Assembly: GCA_029259355.1 (NCBI GenBank)
Contig: JAPDIZ010000002.1
Span: 62,001-126,000 of the forward strand
Reading direction: 5' to 3'
Origin: Candidatus Bathyarchaeota archaeon
GTDB taxonomy: Archaea; Thermoproteota; Bathyarchaeia; JAPDIZ01
DNA: 64,000 bases
The notes under the pieces are model-generated. The model had not been told where the DNA came from. It saw nothing but the letters and a program-made list of their open reading frames with translations, and ran no database searches. The translations under genes were made by a program, and so were the position numbers. Of this stretch, positions 1-9,643 are shown in pieces. Position 1 is the first letter of the stretch; each line of letters begins with the position of its first letter.

Positions 1-2
1 CA

Positions 3-257
3 ATCACCTCTGAAGACGAGGAGATAGTCAAGTCGATGATTAGGGCTGTGGAGGCTGCTACCGGGAAGCCGCCGAAGAAAACGGGGATAGCTGGCTTCAC
101 CGACATGAGGTTTCTCAACACCTTGATGCCGACGGTGATCTACGGACCAGGGAGGATGGAGATGGCTCACGTAGCAGACGAGTGCGTAGACATAGATGAC
201 TTGGTTACTGCGGCAAAGGTATACACTCTGTGCGCCATAGACTTCCTTTCGAGGTAG
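3..257 (+). CDS. M20-family peptidase/deacetylase (ArgE/DapE-like), C-terminal part, truncated by window start
   Basis: Open frame from the window edge; C-terminal GFTDMRFLN...PTVIYGPGRMEMAHVADECVDIDDL typical of M20 metallopeptidases. Confidence 0.75.
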   Translation: MTSEDEEIVKSMIRAVEAATGKPPKKTGIAGFTDMRFLNTLMPTVIYGPGRMEMAHVADECVDIDDLVTAAKVYTLCAIDFLSR

Positions 258-262
258 CTGCG

Positions 263-775
263 GTGGAGGTCTTCGAAGCCATCAAGTCTAGGAGAAGCGT
301 TAGAAGGTATAGGCGAGAGGATGTGCCAGATGAGCTGGTTTTGAAGGTTTTGGAGGCAGCTCGGTGGGCTCCAAGCTCTAAAAACCGCCAGCCTTGGAGC
401 TTCGTCGTGGTGAGAAACCCCGTCGTCAAGAAAGAGCTAGCAAAACTAGCTGCTTTCGGTGGGTTTTTGGCAGAAGCTCCAGTGGTTATAGCGGTGGTGA
501 CTGACCCGAGGGCATCTCCTCGCTTCCACGAAGTCGATGGCTCATGCGCTGTCGAGAACATGATGCTCGCTGCTTGGAGCTTGGGGCTTGGAACCTGCTG
601 GATCGGAACCATGGACCGCGAAGGAGCTAAGCAGCTGCTGGGGGTTCCCGAGGAGCTAAACCTGCTCACGGTTATTCCTCTAGGATATCCTGCTGAAGAG
701 TCTCGAGCTCCTTCGAGAAAAAGCCTAGACGAGCTTGTGTATTGGGAGCGGTTTGGTCAGCGCAAAAGCGATTAG
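263..775 (+). CDS. Nitroreductase family protein
   Basis: VFEAIKSRRSVRRYRREDVPDELVLKVLEAARWAPSSKNRQPWSFVVV; GTG start at 263 likely (ORF extends to 230). Confidence 0.9.
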   Translation: MEVFEAIKSRRSVRRYRREDVPDELVLKVLEAARWAPSSKNRQPWSFVVVRNPVVKKELAKLAAFGGFLAEAPVVIAVVTDPRASPRFHEVDGSCAVENMMLAAWSLGLGTCWIGTMDREGAKQLLGVPEELNLLTVIPLGYPAEESRAPSRKSLDELVYWERFGQRKSD

Positions 776-2097
776 GCTTTGAAAACACCTCTTGCGCTCA
801 TGGTTAGTGCAACCCCTAGCGCCAGCACAGCAGCTGCTAGCGGAAGCGATACAGCATAGCCAAACGCTGTGGCTACGATTCCTCCCGCTACGCTCCCAGC
901 TACATACCCCAAGTTCCTCATGAAGTTGGAGACTCCCACAGCCTCTTTTGAGATGTTCATAGCCGATAGGTTTAGGAGGATCACTATGTAGGCCCATGTG
1001 TATCCGTCTAGTAGCGAGAAGAAGAGGAGGAGAGCAAGCGCAGCTTCTGCTGAAAGCCAGATCGATGCGACTAGCGCAAAAAACAGCAGCGCTCTAGTGG
1101 CGTAGGAGGTAAACAGCGCTCTTCGGGGGTCTTGAGTCTTGCCTACCCTAGTATAGGTTAGCGCGGCAATTATCGAGCTGGTTAGGCTTATGAGGTACAC
1201 TATCGAGTCTTCAAAGCCCTTCATCTTCATGATGGGCACAAGCTGTGGGTATACCAAGCCAAACGATACAAAGGCGACTACTTGGCTTAGGTAGAAGGCC
1301 AAGTACTCGCGGGGTATCGCGATCTTGAAGTACTGGCTGTATTGGACGACATCACCTGTTAGAACCTCGTGAAAGCCTGTAAGCACCTCCTCTATCGCGA
1401 CCTCTTCAAACCCCACCACTTTCTCCAGTGCGGAGTCGAGGAGGGGCAGTAGCCCAAAGTCTTTCTTCAACCCCTCAATAGCTCTGTGAAGTATTTTTCC
1501 CCCAAGCAGCGAAGAAGCATAGAAGATGGCTAGAAACGACGCTATGGTGAGGACGGCCGAGAAGTCGAAAGGGGAGAGAGCCTTAGCCGCTATCACGCCA
1601 AAGACCAAGCCACCCACCCAAGCCCAGCCACCGATGGACTCAAACCTCCCCACCATCTCGCTGAGCCTATCGCTGAACTCCTCGTTTACCAAGAACAGCG
1701 CTGAGAAGTAGGTGGATGCCGATAGAAGCGGTATGGTTAGGGCTGCGGCGTAAACCCCCTCCATGGTTTCATCGAGGAGCAGCAGACACCCTATGAAGAG
1801 GCCTAGATAGCCGAAGAGGTAGAAGGTTACGTACTTCCTCGTCTGAGCAACCACCTTTGCCCAGATGAGGGAGCCCAAGAGATTTCCTATAGTCATGAGA
1901 GCGATGATTACGCCAACTTCTACTGAAGACGCTCCGAGGTGTATGGCCATGAGCGCGATGAGCGTCGAGATTATGGCCAAAACCGCTTTGTGGGGGACTA
2001 TGGCGTAGAAGGTCTTCGGAGTCTTGGTTTTCAATGAGATGGCGAGCACCCCTCTAATCGCTTTCTTGCTTAGTAGCCTTCGAAAGCTCCTTGACAT
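772..2097 (-). CDS. MFS-type membrane transporter
   Basis: 441 aa polytopic hydrophobic protein; similar over its length to the product of 2816..4090. Confidence 0.8.
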   Translation of the reverse strand: MSRSFRRLLSKKAIRGVLAISLKTKTPKTFYAIVPHKAVLAIISTLIALMAIHLGASSVEVGVIIALMTIGNLLGSLIWAKVVAQTRKYVTFYLFGYLGLFIGCLLLLDETMEGVYAAALTIPLLSASTYFSALFLVNEEFSDRLSEMVGRFESIGGWAWVGGLVFGVIAAKALSPFDFSAVLTIASFLAIFYASSLLGGKILHRAIEGLKKDFGLLPLLDSALEKVVGFEEVAIEEVLTGFHEVLTGDVVQYSQYFKIAIPREYLAFYLSQVVAFVSFGLVYPQLVPIMKMKGFEDSIVYLISLTSSIIAALTYTRVGKTQDPRRALFTSYATRALLFFALVASIWLSAEAALALLLFFSLLDGYTWAYIVILLNLSAMNISKEAVGVSNFMRNLGYVAGSVAGGIVATAFGYAVSLPLAAAVLALGVALTMSARGVFKA

Positions 2098-2791
2098 ACT
2101 CCTTTACGAAGGGTCTAATCTCGTCCTTTAGAGCGAGGCCTATGGATATCCCGACTATGAGCGCAGCCGTCAACACCACAGCCGCGATCAGTATAAGGAG
2201 CACGTATATGAGCACCGACACGTTTATGCCGACTGTGTGAAGCGCTGCAAGCAGAAACACGTACACCGTAAGCGCCTTGACCGCTGTGCCCACCTCAGCC
2301 TTGAACGGAATCCTCATCTGAGCCACTCCCTTTTTGAGCCACTCGCCGATTACCAAGCCAATCAGCAGCGTAAGCACAGCGCCTATAATGAATGGGAGGT
2401 ACTCCATCAGCGACTGCATAAACGGGGTTATGAAGGGTATGTCCAGCATGGAGACGGCGGTGCTTACGAAGAGCAGGTAGATGTACCACTTAACAAAGCC
2501 TGCGAGGAGAGCAGATATGCTCACGCCGTATGCGGCGTTGCTCAACCCCTTCTCCTCCAACCACCTATCGAAGCCCAAGCCCTTTACCAAGAACGCCCTA
2601 ACCAAGGAGCCAGCTAGCTTGCCGACTACGTACCCAGCGATAAGGGTTGCAAACGCCCAGCCAATAGTTGGAGCTTCTGCGGTCAATAGGCTCCAGATGC
2701 TGGCGAGGTACTTAGCGATCTCCTCCCACAGAAGCCTCAGGAAAGGCATAGCGACTCCTCCTGCAGCTTTGCGTGGATTCCTCAGAGTCAT
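2054..2791 (-). CDS. Small-conductance mechanosensitive channel-like TM-helix protein
   Basis: 245 aa, several TM helices, GYVVGKLAGSLVRAFLVKGLGFDRWLEEKGL...GLVIGEWLKKG repeat typical of conserved TM-helix (MscS-associated) proteins. Confidence 0.65.
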   Translation of the reverse strand: MTLRNPRKAAGGVAMPFLRLLWEEIAKYLASIWSLLTAEAPTIGWAFATLIAGYVVGKLAGSLVRAFLVKGLGFDRWLEEKGLSNAAYGVSISALLAGFVKWYIYLLFVSTAVSMLDIPFITPFMQSLMEYLPFIIGAVLTLLIGLVIGEWLKKGVAQMRIPFKAEVGTAVKALTVYVFLLAALHTVGINVSVLIYVLLILIAAVVLTAALIVGISIGLALKDEIRPFVKEYVKELSKATKQESD

Positions 2792-2815
2792 CTCTTAAAA
2801 AGTTGTGTGTCTTCG

Positions 2816-4090
2816 CTAAGCTCTGCCAACGCTTCGCGAAACAACTGCTGCGTCGATGGCGAGTACCACCGCAGCTGCGGAGAAGGCGACTGGGTAGCCC
2901 ACGTAGATGGCGGCTAAGCCCCCAACGAGGCTTCCAGCTATGTACCCCAAGCCAGCAACAAACCTCGATAGCCCCACGGCTTCGCAAGACCTCTTGAGAG
3001 CAGAGGCATTTAGAAACACCTGTATGTAGGCCCAAGTAAGCCCACTTGCTACCGGGAAAAGGACTAAAACGGCTGTGGAGGCTGTGTGCGGAAGCCACGG
3101 GAGAGCTGCTAACGAAGCAAACAGCGGCACTCTAGCCGCGTAGGACTTCGCCAAGCCATTTTCGCTACACCCCATCCTCCCAACCGCTGAGTAGGCTGTG
3201 GCTGATGCCGCGGAGCCAAGCATCAAGACTCCGAAGACGAGAGAATCTTCGGAGAGCTCAGCCTTCATCAAGGGAACCAGCTGGGAGTAGACTATGCCGA
3301 ACGAGAAGAACGCGGCTGCTTGCGTTGCGTAGAATCGGCCATCTACCGCTAGAGCGTTTGCGAAGAGCTTTTCCTGAGAAACCACTCGAGAGATCAGCTT
3401 CCTCAGATCGCTTGAGGCCAGCTCGGCTGAGGCTTGCTCCGCTCTAGCCACCTTCTCAACCGACGACTCAACCCAAGAAGCGCATCTCCTAAGCTCCGCA
3501 AGCAAGTGCTTGGTGAGCCGGTACCCCATCATCTTCGACACGCACAGCATGGAAAGGAAGGAGGCTGCTGCCAGCACAGCTGCGAAGCGATCTGGGGAAA
3601 TAGCGGTTGCAGCAACGCAGCCAGCGGCTAGCCCACCGACCCAAGCCCATCCTCCAACCGACTCAAACCTACCGACGTTTTCGCTAAGCTTGTCGCCGTA
3701 CTCCTCTCCCACCGAGAACAGCGCTGCGTAGTACGTTGATGAGGAGAGGAAGGATACGGCGAAGGCTGCTGCGAAGATCGCTAGAAGCAGGTGGCTCATC
3801 ATGAGCAAGCAACCAGCCAGTATCCCCCAGTACCCAAGCACCATCAGCAGAATGCGCTTACGTCGAGGAGCAGCTTGTCTAGCCCAAACAAGCGAACCAG
3901 CTAAGTCTCCTGCAGTTGCTAGCGCAGCGACGACGCCTACGTCAAGGGGAGAACCGCCCAGCTGCATGGCTAGGAGAGCGAGGAGGGTGGGGATTATGGC
4001 GAGTGCTGCTTTGTGGGGGATTATTGCGTAGTAGGGCGGTGGAAGCCTACGCCCATCTACCCAAAGCTGCTTTGCTTTAACGCTCAGCAT
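2816..4090 (-). CDS. MFS-type membrane transporter (paralogue of 772..2097)
   Basis: 424 aa; shares YAIIPHKAALAIIPTLLALLAMQLG and NVGRFESVGGWAWVGGLAAG blocks with the upstream paralogue. Confidence 0.8.
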   Translation of the reverse strand: MLSVKAKQLWVDGRRLPPPYYAIIPHKAALAIIPTLLALLAMQLGGSPLDVGVVAALATAGDLAGSLVWARQAAPRRKRILLMVLGYWGILAGCLLMMSHLLLAIFAAAFAVSFLSSSTYYAALFSVGEEYGDKLSENVGRFESVGGWAWVGGLAAGCVAATAISPDRFAAVLAAASFLSMLCVSKMMGYRLTKHLLAELRRCASWVESSVEKVARAEQASAELASSDLRKLISRVVSQEKLFANALAVDGRFYATQAAAFFSFGIVYSQLVPLMKAELSEDSLVFGVLMLGSAASATAYSAVGRMGCSENGLAKSYAARVPLFASLAALPWLPHTASTAVLVLFPVASGLTWAYIQVFLNASALKRSCEAVGLSRFVAGLGYIAGSLVGGLAAIYVGYPVAFSAAAVVLAIDAAVVSRSVGRA

Positions 4091-4259
4091 GCCGCTGCTT
4101 TCTCGCCCCTTCTGCTGGTCTACGTCGCTTCATCTAGCTCCTTAGGCCACCGTCAGCGATGTGGCGTTGGCAAATGCCTCGCCTCCCTAAAAACATTTTG
4201 GAGGCAAAGAGTGCTTAAATCCCTGCGTCGAGGTAAACATCTTAGAGTGGAGAGAGCGG

Positions 4260-5360
4260 TTGGTATTGCAGAAAGCAAAGCCCCACCCCCCGCCGCTAGA
4301 AGGTTATGCGAAAAATGCTGAGTCCAGCGACGGCTGTGAGCAAAACCGAGCTGAGAGGAGGCTCGTGCTGCAACGCCTTAGGTGGATCGTCTGGATCATA
4401 ACGGGAAGATGCAACCTCGTGTGCAAGCACTGCTACACCAGCAGGTTCGCTGGTCAGCGAGAGCTAGATCACAGGCGTGTTTTGAAGCTTCTGGAAGAGG
4501 CTGCGGAGCTAGGCGTCGAGTACATCAACTTCACTGGCGGAGAGCCGCTTCTCTACCCTAGGTTCGACAAGGTGTTGAGGAGAGCGTCTGACTTGGGTAT
4601 AGAGGTTGGCGTATTCACCAACCTGACGCTTCTGAGCAGGGATTGGGCTAAGCTCTTCTCCAAGTTAGGTGTGCACGTGCTCTCAAGCCTCGATGGAGCG
4701 TCGAAGCAGACTCACGAGGCGAGCAGGGGTTTGGGAACCTGGGACAAGATGATGGATGCTCTAAAGCTTTTGAGGAGAGAGGGTGTGGAGTTTGGGCTTA
4801 CTATGGCTATCTCCAAGCACAACTGCGAAGAAGCCGGGGGCTTTGTAGAGCTATCCAGCAGCTTGGGAGCTGCTTCGGCAGCCATCATCCCGGTGCTACC
4901 CTCTGGAAGAGCTTTGAAGAACAAGCTCTACGCAGACTCCAAAACCTTTCTAGAGGCTTTGAAGCGAGCTGATGAGGCGTCCGCGTCTATAGGCTACCCC
5001 CTGAGCATCTGGTGTGCTCCCTTCGCTGGCTTGGTGGCGAAGTCTCCTTGGGTGAGGTGGTGGAGCTGCAGGCTGTCGCCCTCGATGGACATAGACCCCA
5101 CTGGCAGGTCTTTGCTATGCGACGTGTTGGACGTAGCTATCTCAAGCGTTGAAAAGGGCCTGAGGGAGGCGTGGAAGGAGTCTTGTACACATCCTTTTGT
5201 CTTGAAGATAGCTAGGCCTCAGCTCAGAGAACCCTGCGCCAGCTGCCGCTTCTCCGAGGTGTGCTTAGGAGGGTGCTTCGCGAGGGCTTACGTGCTGAGA
5301 GGCAATCTAGAAGAGCCAGACCCCCTGTGCCCTGCCGTAAGCGGTCTTTTAAGCGAATAG
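4260..5360 (+). CDS. Radical SAM/SPASM domain protein
   Basis: GRCNLVCKHCYTSR (CxxxCxxC), YINFTGGEPLLYPRF, C-terminal Cys-rich SPASM CASCRFSEVCLGGCFARA; true start probably downstream of 4260. Confidence 0.9.
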   Translation: MVLQKAKPHPPPLEGYAKNAESSDGCEQNRAERRLVLQRLRWIVWIITGRCNLVCKHCYTSRFAGQRELDHRRVLKLLEEAAELGVEYINFTGGEPLLYPRFDKVLRRASDLGIEVGVFTNLTLLSRDWAKLFSKLGVHVLSSLDGASKQTHEASRGLGTWDKMMDALKLLRREGVEFGLTMAISKHNCEEAGGFVELSSSLGAASAAIIPVLPSGRALKNKLYADSKTFLEALKRADEASASIGYPLSIWCAPFAGLVAKSPWVRWWSCRLSPSMDIDPTGRSLLCDVLDVAISSVEKGLREAWKESCTHPFVLKIARPQLREPCASCRFSEVCLGGCFARAYVLRGNLEEPDPLCPAVSGLLSE

Positions 5361-5392
5361 CTGACTACCAAAACGATTGGGGGGGTTGAGCC

Positions 5393-6199
5393 ATGTACGT
5401 GGAGAAGCTCAAAGCCCACCTAAGGGCAGTCTCTGTTTTGGACAAGCCTGAGCTACTTGCTTGGGTGTTCTATCCAAGAAGGGACTACTCACCAGCTCCT
5501 CTAGGCTATCAAGACGTCTTCGTTCGAGTAGAGGAGGGTGTGGAGCTCTGCTGCCGCTTCTACCCCTATTCGAAGGACGCTCCCACCATCCTGTTCTTCC
5601 ACGGCAACGGAGAAGTTGCCTCAGACTACGACCTCATCGCTCCGGCATACGCATCAGCTGGTGCCAACCTCTTCGTAGCGGAGTACAGGGGCTATGGCTT
5701 GAGCGGTGGAGAACCTACGCTGTCCAGCATGTTGTGGGATGCGCACGCCGTCTACGACCAATTGAAGGCTTTGCTAAAGGAGAGGGGGTTTTTGAAGGGC
5801 GTCTTCGTTATGGGGAGGTCTTTGGGAAGCGCTCCAGCTATTGAGCTTGCGTATAGGAGGAGAGGAGAGTTCCTAGGCCTCATCGTGGAGAGTGGGTTTG
5901 CGAGCTTAGCCGACTTGATAAAGCTGTTGACTCCGTTTTCCCCGCTCCCACCTCTCCCAAAAGAGGTTGAAGACCTCAACGCAGAGAAGATCAAGTCTGT
6001 TTCAGAGCCCACGCTCATCATCCACGGAGAGCTCGACTCCCTAATCCCGTTGGAGCACGGTAAGCGACTATACCAAGAGTCTGGCGCCAGCGACAAGAAG
6101 CTTGAGGTAATAGGAGGAGCTGGCCACAACGACCTTCTGCTAATAGGTAGGGAGCAGTACTTCTCGGCGATCAAAGAGTTCGTCCAAGCCCACGGGTGA
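5393..6199 (+). CDS. Alpha/beta hydrolase
   Basis: ILFFHGNGEVASDYD, GRSLGSAPA nucleophile elbow, IIHGELDSLIPLEHGKRLY. Confidence 0.88.
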   Translation: MYVEKLKAHLRAVSVLDKPELLAWVFYPRRDYSPAPLGYQDVFVRVEEGVELCCRFYPYSKDAPTILFFHGNGEVASDYDLIAPAYASAGANLFVAEYRGYGLSGGEPTLSSMLWDAHAVYDQLKALLKERGFLKGVFVMGRSLGSAPAIELAYRRRGEFLGLIVESGFASLADLIKLLTPFSPLPPLPKEVEDLNAEKIKSVSEPTLIIHGELDSLIPLEHGKRLYQESGASDKKLEVIGGAGHNDLLLIGREQYFSAIKEFVQAHG

Positions 6200-6253
6200 C
6201 AGCTTATATCCCGCAACTCGCAGACCCTTGCTTGGAGGTGCTGCGCTACGGAG

Positions 6254-6716
6254 GTAAGGATTAGGGAATTCGTCCCCAGCGACCTACTTCGCGTGTTGGA
6301 GATAGAGAGAGCCTCCTTTCGCTCAGCCATGGGATGCTTGGCTCTTTAGCTACGTAAGCAGAAGGGAGAACACGGGGTTCTTTGTAGCCGACGCAATGGG
6401 CTATGGTGTAGTCGGCTACGTCGTGGTAGAGGTTGACATCAGATACCTTCCCTTCGAGATGAGGACGGAGAAGCGTGGCCACGTCCTCAACCTAGCCGTA
6501 GACCCCCGCTTTCGAAGGCGGGGACTAGCCACTAAGCTGATGGAGCATGGGCTCGCTTGGCTTCGCCAGCAAGGGATGAGCGAGGTTTGGCTCGAGGTGC
6601 GGGTTTCCAACAAAGCAGCAAGGCTTCTTTACCAAAAGCTTGGGTTTTCGGAGATGAGGAGGCTTTGGAGATACTACGGAGACGAAGACGCCGTCGTAAT
6701 GGCTAGACGCCTCTAG
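6254..6716 (+). pseudogene. GNAT acetyltransferase (RimI-like), interrupted by one frameshift
   Basis: VRIREFVPSDLLRVLEIERASFRSA in one frame, then (W)DAWLFSYVSRRENTGFFVAD...GHVLNLAVDPRFRRRGLATKLMEHGL in another; joint at ~6329. Confidence 0.8.
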
Positions 6717-8746
6717 CTCCCTTGCGCCACTACGCCCCACCTACATATGTCGTTTGCCGCTATCACGCCGGATATGGTCACCGCCTCTATCCCAGCTCCG
6801 GGGAAGGTGGAAGCTCCCACTAAGTAGAGTCCCTTTACGGGGGTTTTGAAGTAAGGTCGCTTGGGAGCGTTCATCGATTGGTCGAAGGCGTATATCGCGC
6901 CCTTGGGGTTTAGCGTATACCTTTCGAAGGTTTTCGGAGTAGCTGCGTCCATTACCTCCACGCGTTCTCGAAGCTCTGGAATGGCCTTTGCGGCTTTCTC
7001 CACCAGCTTTTGAGCAAAAGCCTTCTTCTTCTCCAAGTACTCGGGCGTGGAGCGCTTCCCAAACTCGTCGTATGCCTCTGGTGGTAGGAGGGTGATTATG
7101 CTCACCGATGACTTACCTTTGGGAGCTAGGCTTGGGTCGAGGTTTGAGTTTATCACGATGCCTATTCCCTCATCGACGAACTTTATCAAGGGAGTGTAGT
7201 GCGAGAGGTCTGCGTCTACTCCTAGGTAGACCATGAAAGCCGTAACCGAAGGCCTAAGCTTCTCCACTTGCTCCACAAAATCCTTGGGTAGCCAGCGGCT
7301 ATCGACCATCTTTAGTAGGTTCTTTACGTTAGAGTTGACTACGACTACCGACGCCTCGAAAAACTCGTCGTCGGCAACTACACCTACCACTTCGCCATCC
7401 TCAACCAAGATTTTCTCGACCAAGCGCTTGGTCAAAACCTTGCCATCGTTTTCCTCGACGGCTTTCGCAAGCAAGTTGGCGAAGGCTTGTGAACCTCCTT
7501 TGGGGTAGTAGCCTCCGTCGATGTAGTAGCCGTAGATGGCGAGCATAGAAGCTGCCTCCGTCTCCTCTGGCGAAGTTCCGAGGTATGCGGTTAGCGTGGA
7601 GAGAAGTTGCTTGAGCTCTTTGTTTTCGAAGAACTCATCCAACACCTGCTTGAGCGACTTGTTCATCCACTTGTAGAAGTGAGGCTTTTTCTTAGGAAAG
7701 TCGAGGATGGACTTGAATCCGAAGAGCTTGACTATCAGCGGAAGCGGTACGGGTGCGCCGCCGGTTTTGTCCACGTCTGCGTGCATCTCGCGGTAAGCAG
7801 CCTCAACCTCTTCGAAAAACCTCTTGATGTTCTCTGCTTCGTCGGGATACCTCTCGCAAAGCATATCTACAAACAAGCAGAAGTCGTCGGGTATTTGGAT
7901 GCGCTTTCCCCCAACCACGTACTCCTCTCGAGTCTTTACGAAGAGCTCATCTGGGTCATAGCCGAGCTTCCTCAGCACAAACCTAACAGCTCCCTTCTCA
8001 CCCAACCCGCTTATCGATTCCACTCCTCCATCGAAGACGAAGCCTCCGCGCCTAAAGGAGGTGCAGTAGCCACCTACCATGCTGTGCTGCTCAAGCACTG
8101 TAACCCTGTATCCCCTTTTAGCGAGGAGAGCGCCGCAGACCAAGCCACCGATGCCTGCTCCAACTATTACAACGTCTCTTACGCTTGGATCGACCTCCCA
8201 GTCGCCATAGCTCGGAAGCTTGCTCCTAATCATCTTCTCAATATGCTTCAGCGGATAGACTGCTGAGAAGGCTATGCCCACCGCCACAAGCCCATAGGAA
8301 GCCAGTGAGATGGGTTGAGGAAGTAGGCTGATCAACGCGCTGACCAAAAACACCAGCGCCCACACAAGCGTTATCGCCTTATTTATCTCTACGAACTCAG
8401 GCGTTTGCCAGTAGACCTCGGGGTAGTCTCTCTTAGAAACTTCGTATGTGTAGGGTTTGCCCACGACTATCGAGGCGATGGCCATCAAAAATAGAGCTGC
8501 GTAGCCGAAGAAACCGCTCATCTCAACAAACACAGTAGACCCGAGGACATAGGTCGCTGCAGAGGCGGCGCAGAAGAAGGTTAGAGCGGTTAAGCACATG
8601 AGGCTTCGTTTATCGGGGTTTGCTGCGTAAAGAGCAGCCGAGAGCGCTAATCCAGCTAATACGCCTATGGGCATTCCGAAGCCGCACAAAACCCAGTAGG
8701 AGATCCATGGAGCGAAGAGGAGCAGTATCCACAGCCACCCTCTCAT
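6713..8746 (-). CDS. CrtI/phytoene desaturase-like FAD-dependent oxidoreductase with N-terminal membrane region
   Basis: VVIVGAGIGGLVCGALLAKRGYRVTVLEQHSMVGGYCTSFRRGGFVFDGGV plus C-terminal GLYLVGASTFPGAGIEAVTISG; first ~180 aa are hydrophobic. Confidence 0.85.
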   Translation of the reverse strand: MRGWLWILLLFAPWISYWVLCGFGMPIGVLAGLALSAALYAANPDKRSLMCLTALTFFCAASAATYVLGSTVFVEMSGFFGYAALFLMAIASIVVGKPYTYEVSKRDYPEVYWQTPEFVEINKAITLVWALVFLVSALISLLPQPISLASYGLVAVGIAFSAVYPLKHIEKMIRSKLPSYGDWEVDPSVRDVVIVGAGIGGLVCGALLAKRGYRVTVLEQHSMVGGYCTSFRRGGFVFDGGVESISGLGEKGAVRFVLRKLGYDPDELFVKTREEYVVGGKRIQIPDDFCLFVDMLCERYPDEAENIKRFFEEVEAAYREMHADVDKTGGAPVPLPLIVKLFGFKSILDFPKKKPHFYKWMNKSLKQVLDEFFENKELKQLLSTLTAYLGTSPEETEAASMLAIYGYYIDGGYYPKGGSQAFANLLAKAVEENDGKVLTKRLVEKILVEDGEVVGVVADDEFFEASVVVVNSNVKNLLKMVDSRWLPKDFVEQVEKLRPSVTAFMVYLGVDADLSHYTPLIKFVDEGIGIVINSNLDPSLAPKGKSSVSIITLLPPEAYDEFGKRSTPEYLEKKKAFAQKLVEKAAKAIPELRERVEVMDAATPKTFERYTLNPKGAIYAFDQSMNAPKRPYFKTPVKGLYLVGASTFPGAGIEAVTISGVIAANDICRWGVVAQGS

Positions 8747-8750
8747 TCTT

Positions 8751-9557
8751 TCAGCTCCTCCGGTTCTTTGCTAGACGAATCTCTAGCGCTTTTTCGAGAT
8801 AGCTTCTTCCTTCTTGAGAGATGAAAACCGGAGGCTGCCAATCCTCTACTAGCCTAACCCTCTCAACCTCAACCTCAACATTTCTCACGGGATCTCGCCC
8901 CACCTTGCGATAAACCTCCCACCTAAGCACAATTCCTCTTCTTTGCCACGTAGGGGTTTTCGCTAAGTTGATGCCTGCTTCTCTGTAGACGAGCTCGTGT
9001 AGCTGAGGAGCCTTGAGCCCCCTAAGCGTGGATGAAGCCTTCTTTGGCGAATACCCCTTGGCTAGGAGCGTGTAGTATGCATAGGAGTTTACGTGGTTTC
9101 TCCAAGCCTCTAGCTGCCTCCAAGCCAGATAGTCTACCACGTCCTCTCTGCTTAGCAGGACGACGCGTGCGTCAAACGCTACGCTCCCAGAAAAGCCTCG
9201 TCTTTGGCTTAGCCACAGCGCTAGCTTACTGCTCATAAGGCTTGGGATGATCGAGACCAGCTTCTCAAGCCTTCTGTTAAAGGCGTTTTCGCCGTCGAAG
9301 ACGAAGCTAGCTTCGTCTGACTGTATGTACGCGATGAGGGGGTTGAAGCCTCCTTCGAAAACAGCCTTAGAAGCCTCCACCATAGACCGCGCGAACTCTC
9401 GGTCGAATGGCTTGGCAAACCTAAGGCTTTCGCAGAGGTCTCGGAAAGACCTGCCATCGCATCTTATAGCGAAGAAGGCGTTGGGCGGTATCCTAAGCTC
9501 AGAGAAGAGCTCGTGGTCTTTGAACCCTCCGATCCTCCGCGAGCTGCGCTCCATCAC
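8751..9557 (-). CDS. Thg1-like tRNA guanylyltransferase (3'-5' nucleotide-adding enzyme)
   Basis: NAFFAIRCDGRSFRDLCESLRFAKPFD...AYIQSDEASFVF. Confidence 0.88.
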   Translation of the reverse strand: MMERSSRRIGGFKDHELFSELRIPPNAFFAIRCDGRSFRDLCESLRFAKPFDREFARSMVEASKAVFEGGFNPLIAYIQSDEASFVFDGENAFNRRLEKLVSIIPSLMSSKLALWLSQRRGFSGSVAFDARVVLLSREDVVDYLAWRQLEAWRNHVNSYAYYTLLAKGYSPKKASSTLRGLKAPQLHELVYREAGINLAKTPTWQRRGIVLRWEVYRKVGRDPVRNVEVEVERVRLVEDWQPPVFISQEGRSYLEKALEIRLAKNRRS

Positions 9558-9643
9558 AAGGACCGCTCCAAACTACCTTAAAGCCACCGAGCGGATAAGA
9601 AATGCGTTTGTCGAGAAATGCGTCCTCGCGCTGGGTGGTTTGA

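Noticed and set aside
7607-8266. 219-aa plus-strand ORF
   Set aside because: Antisense to the CrtI-like oxidoreductase
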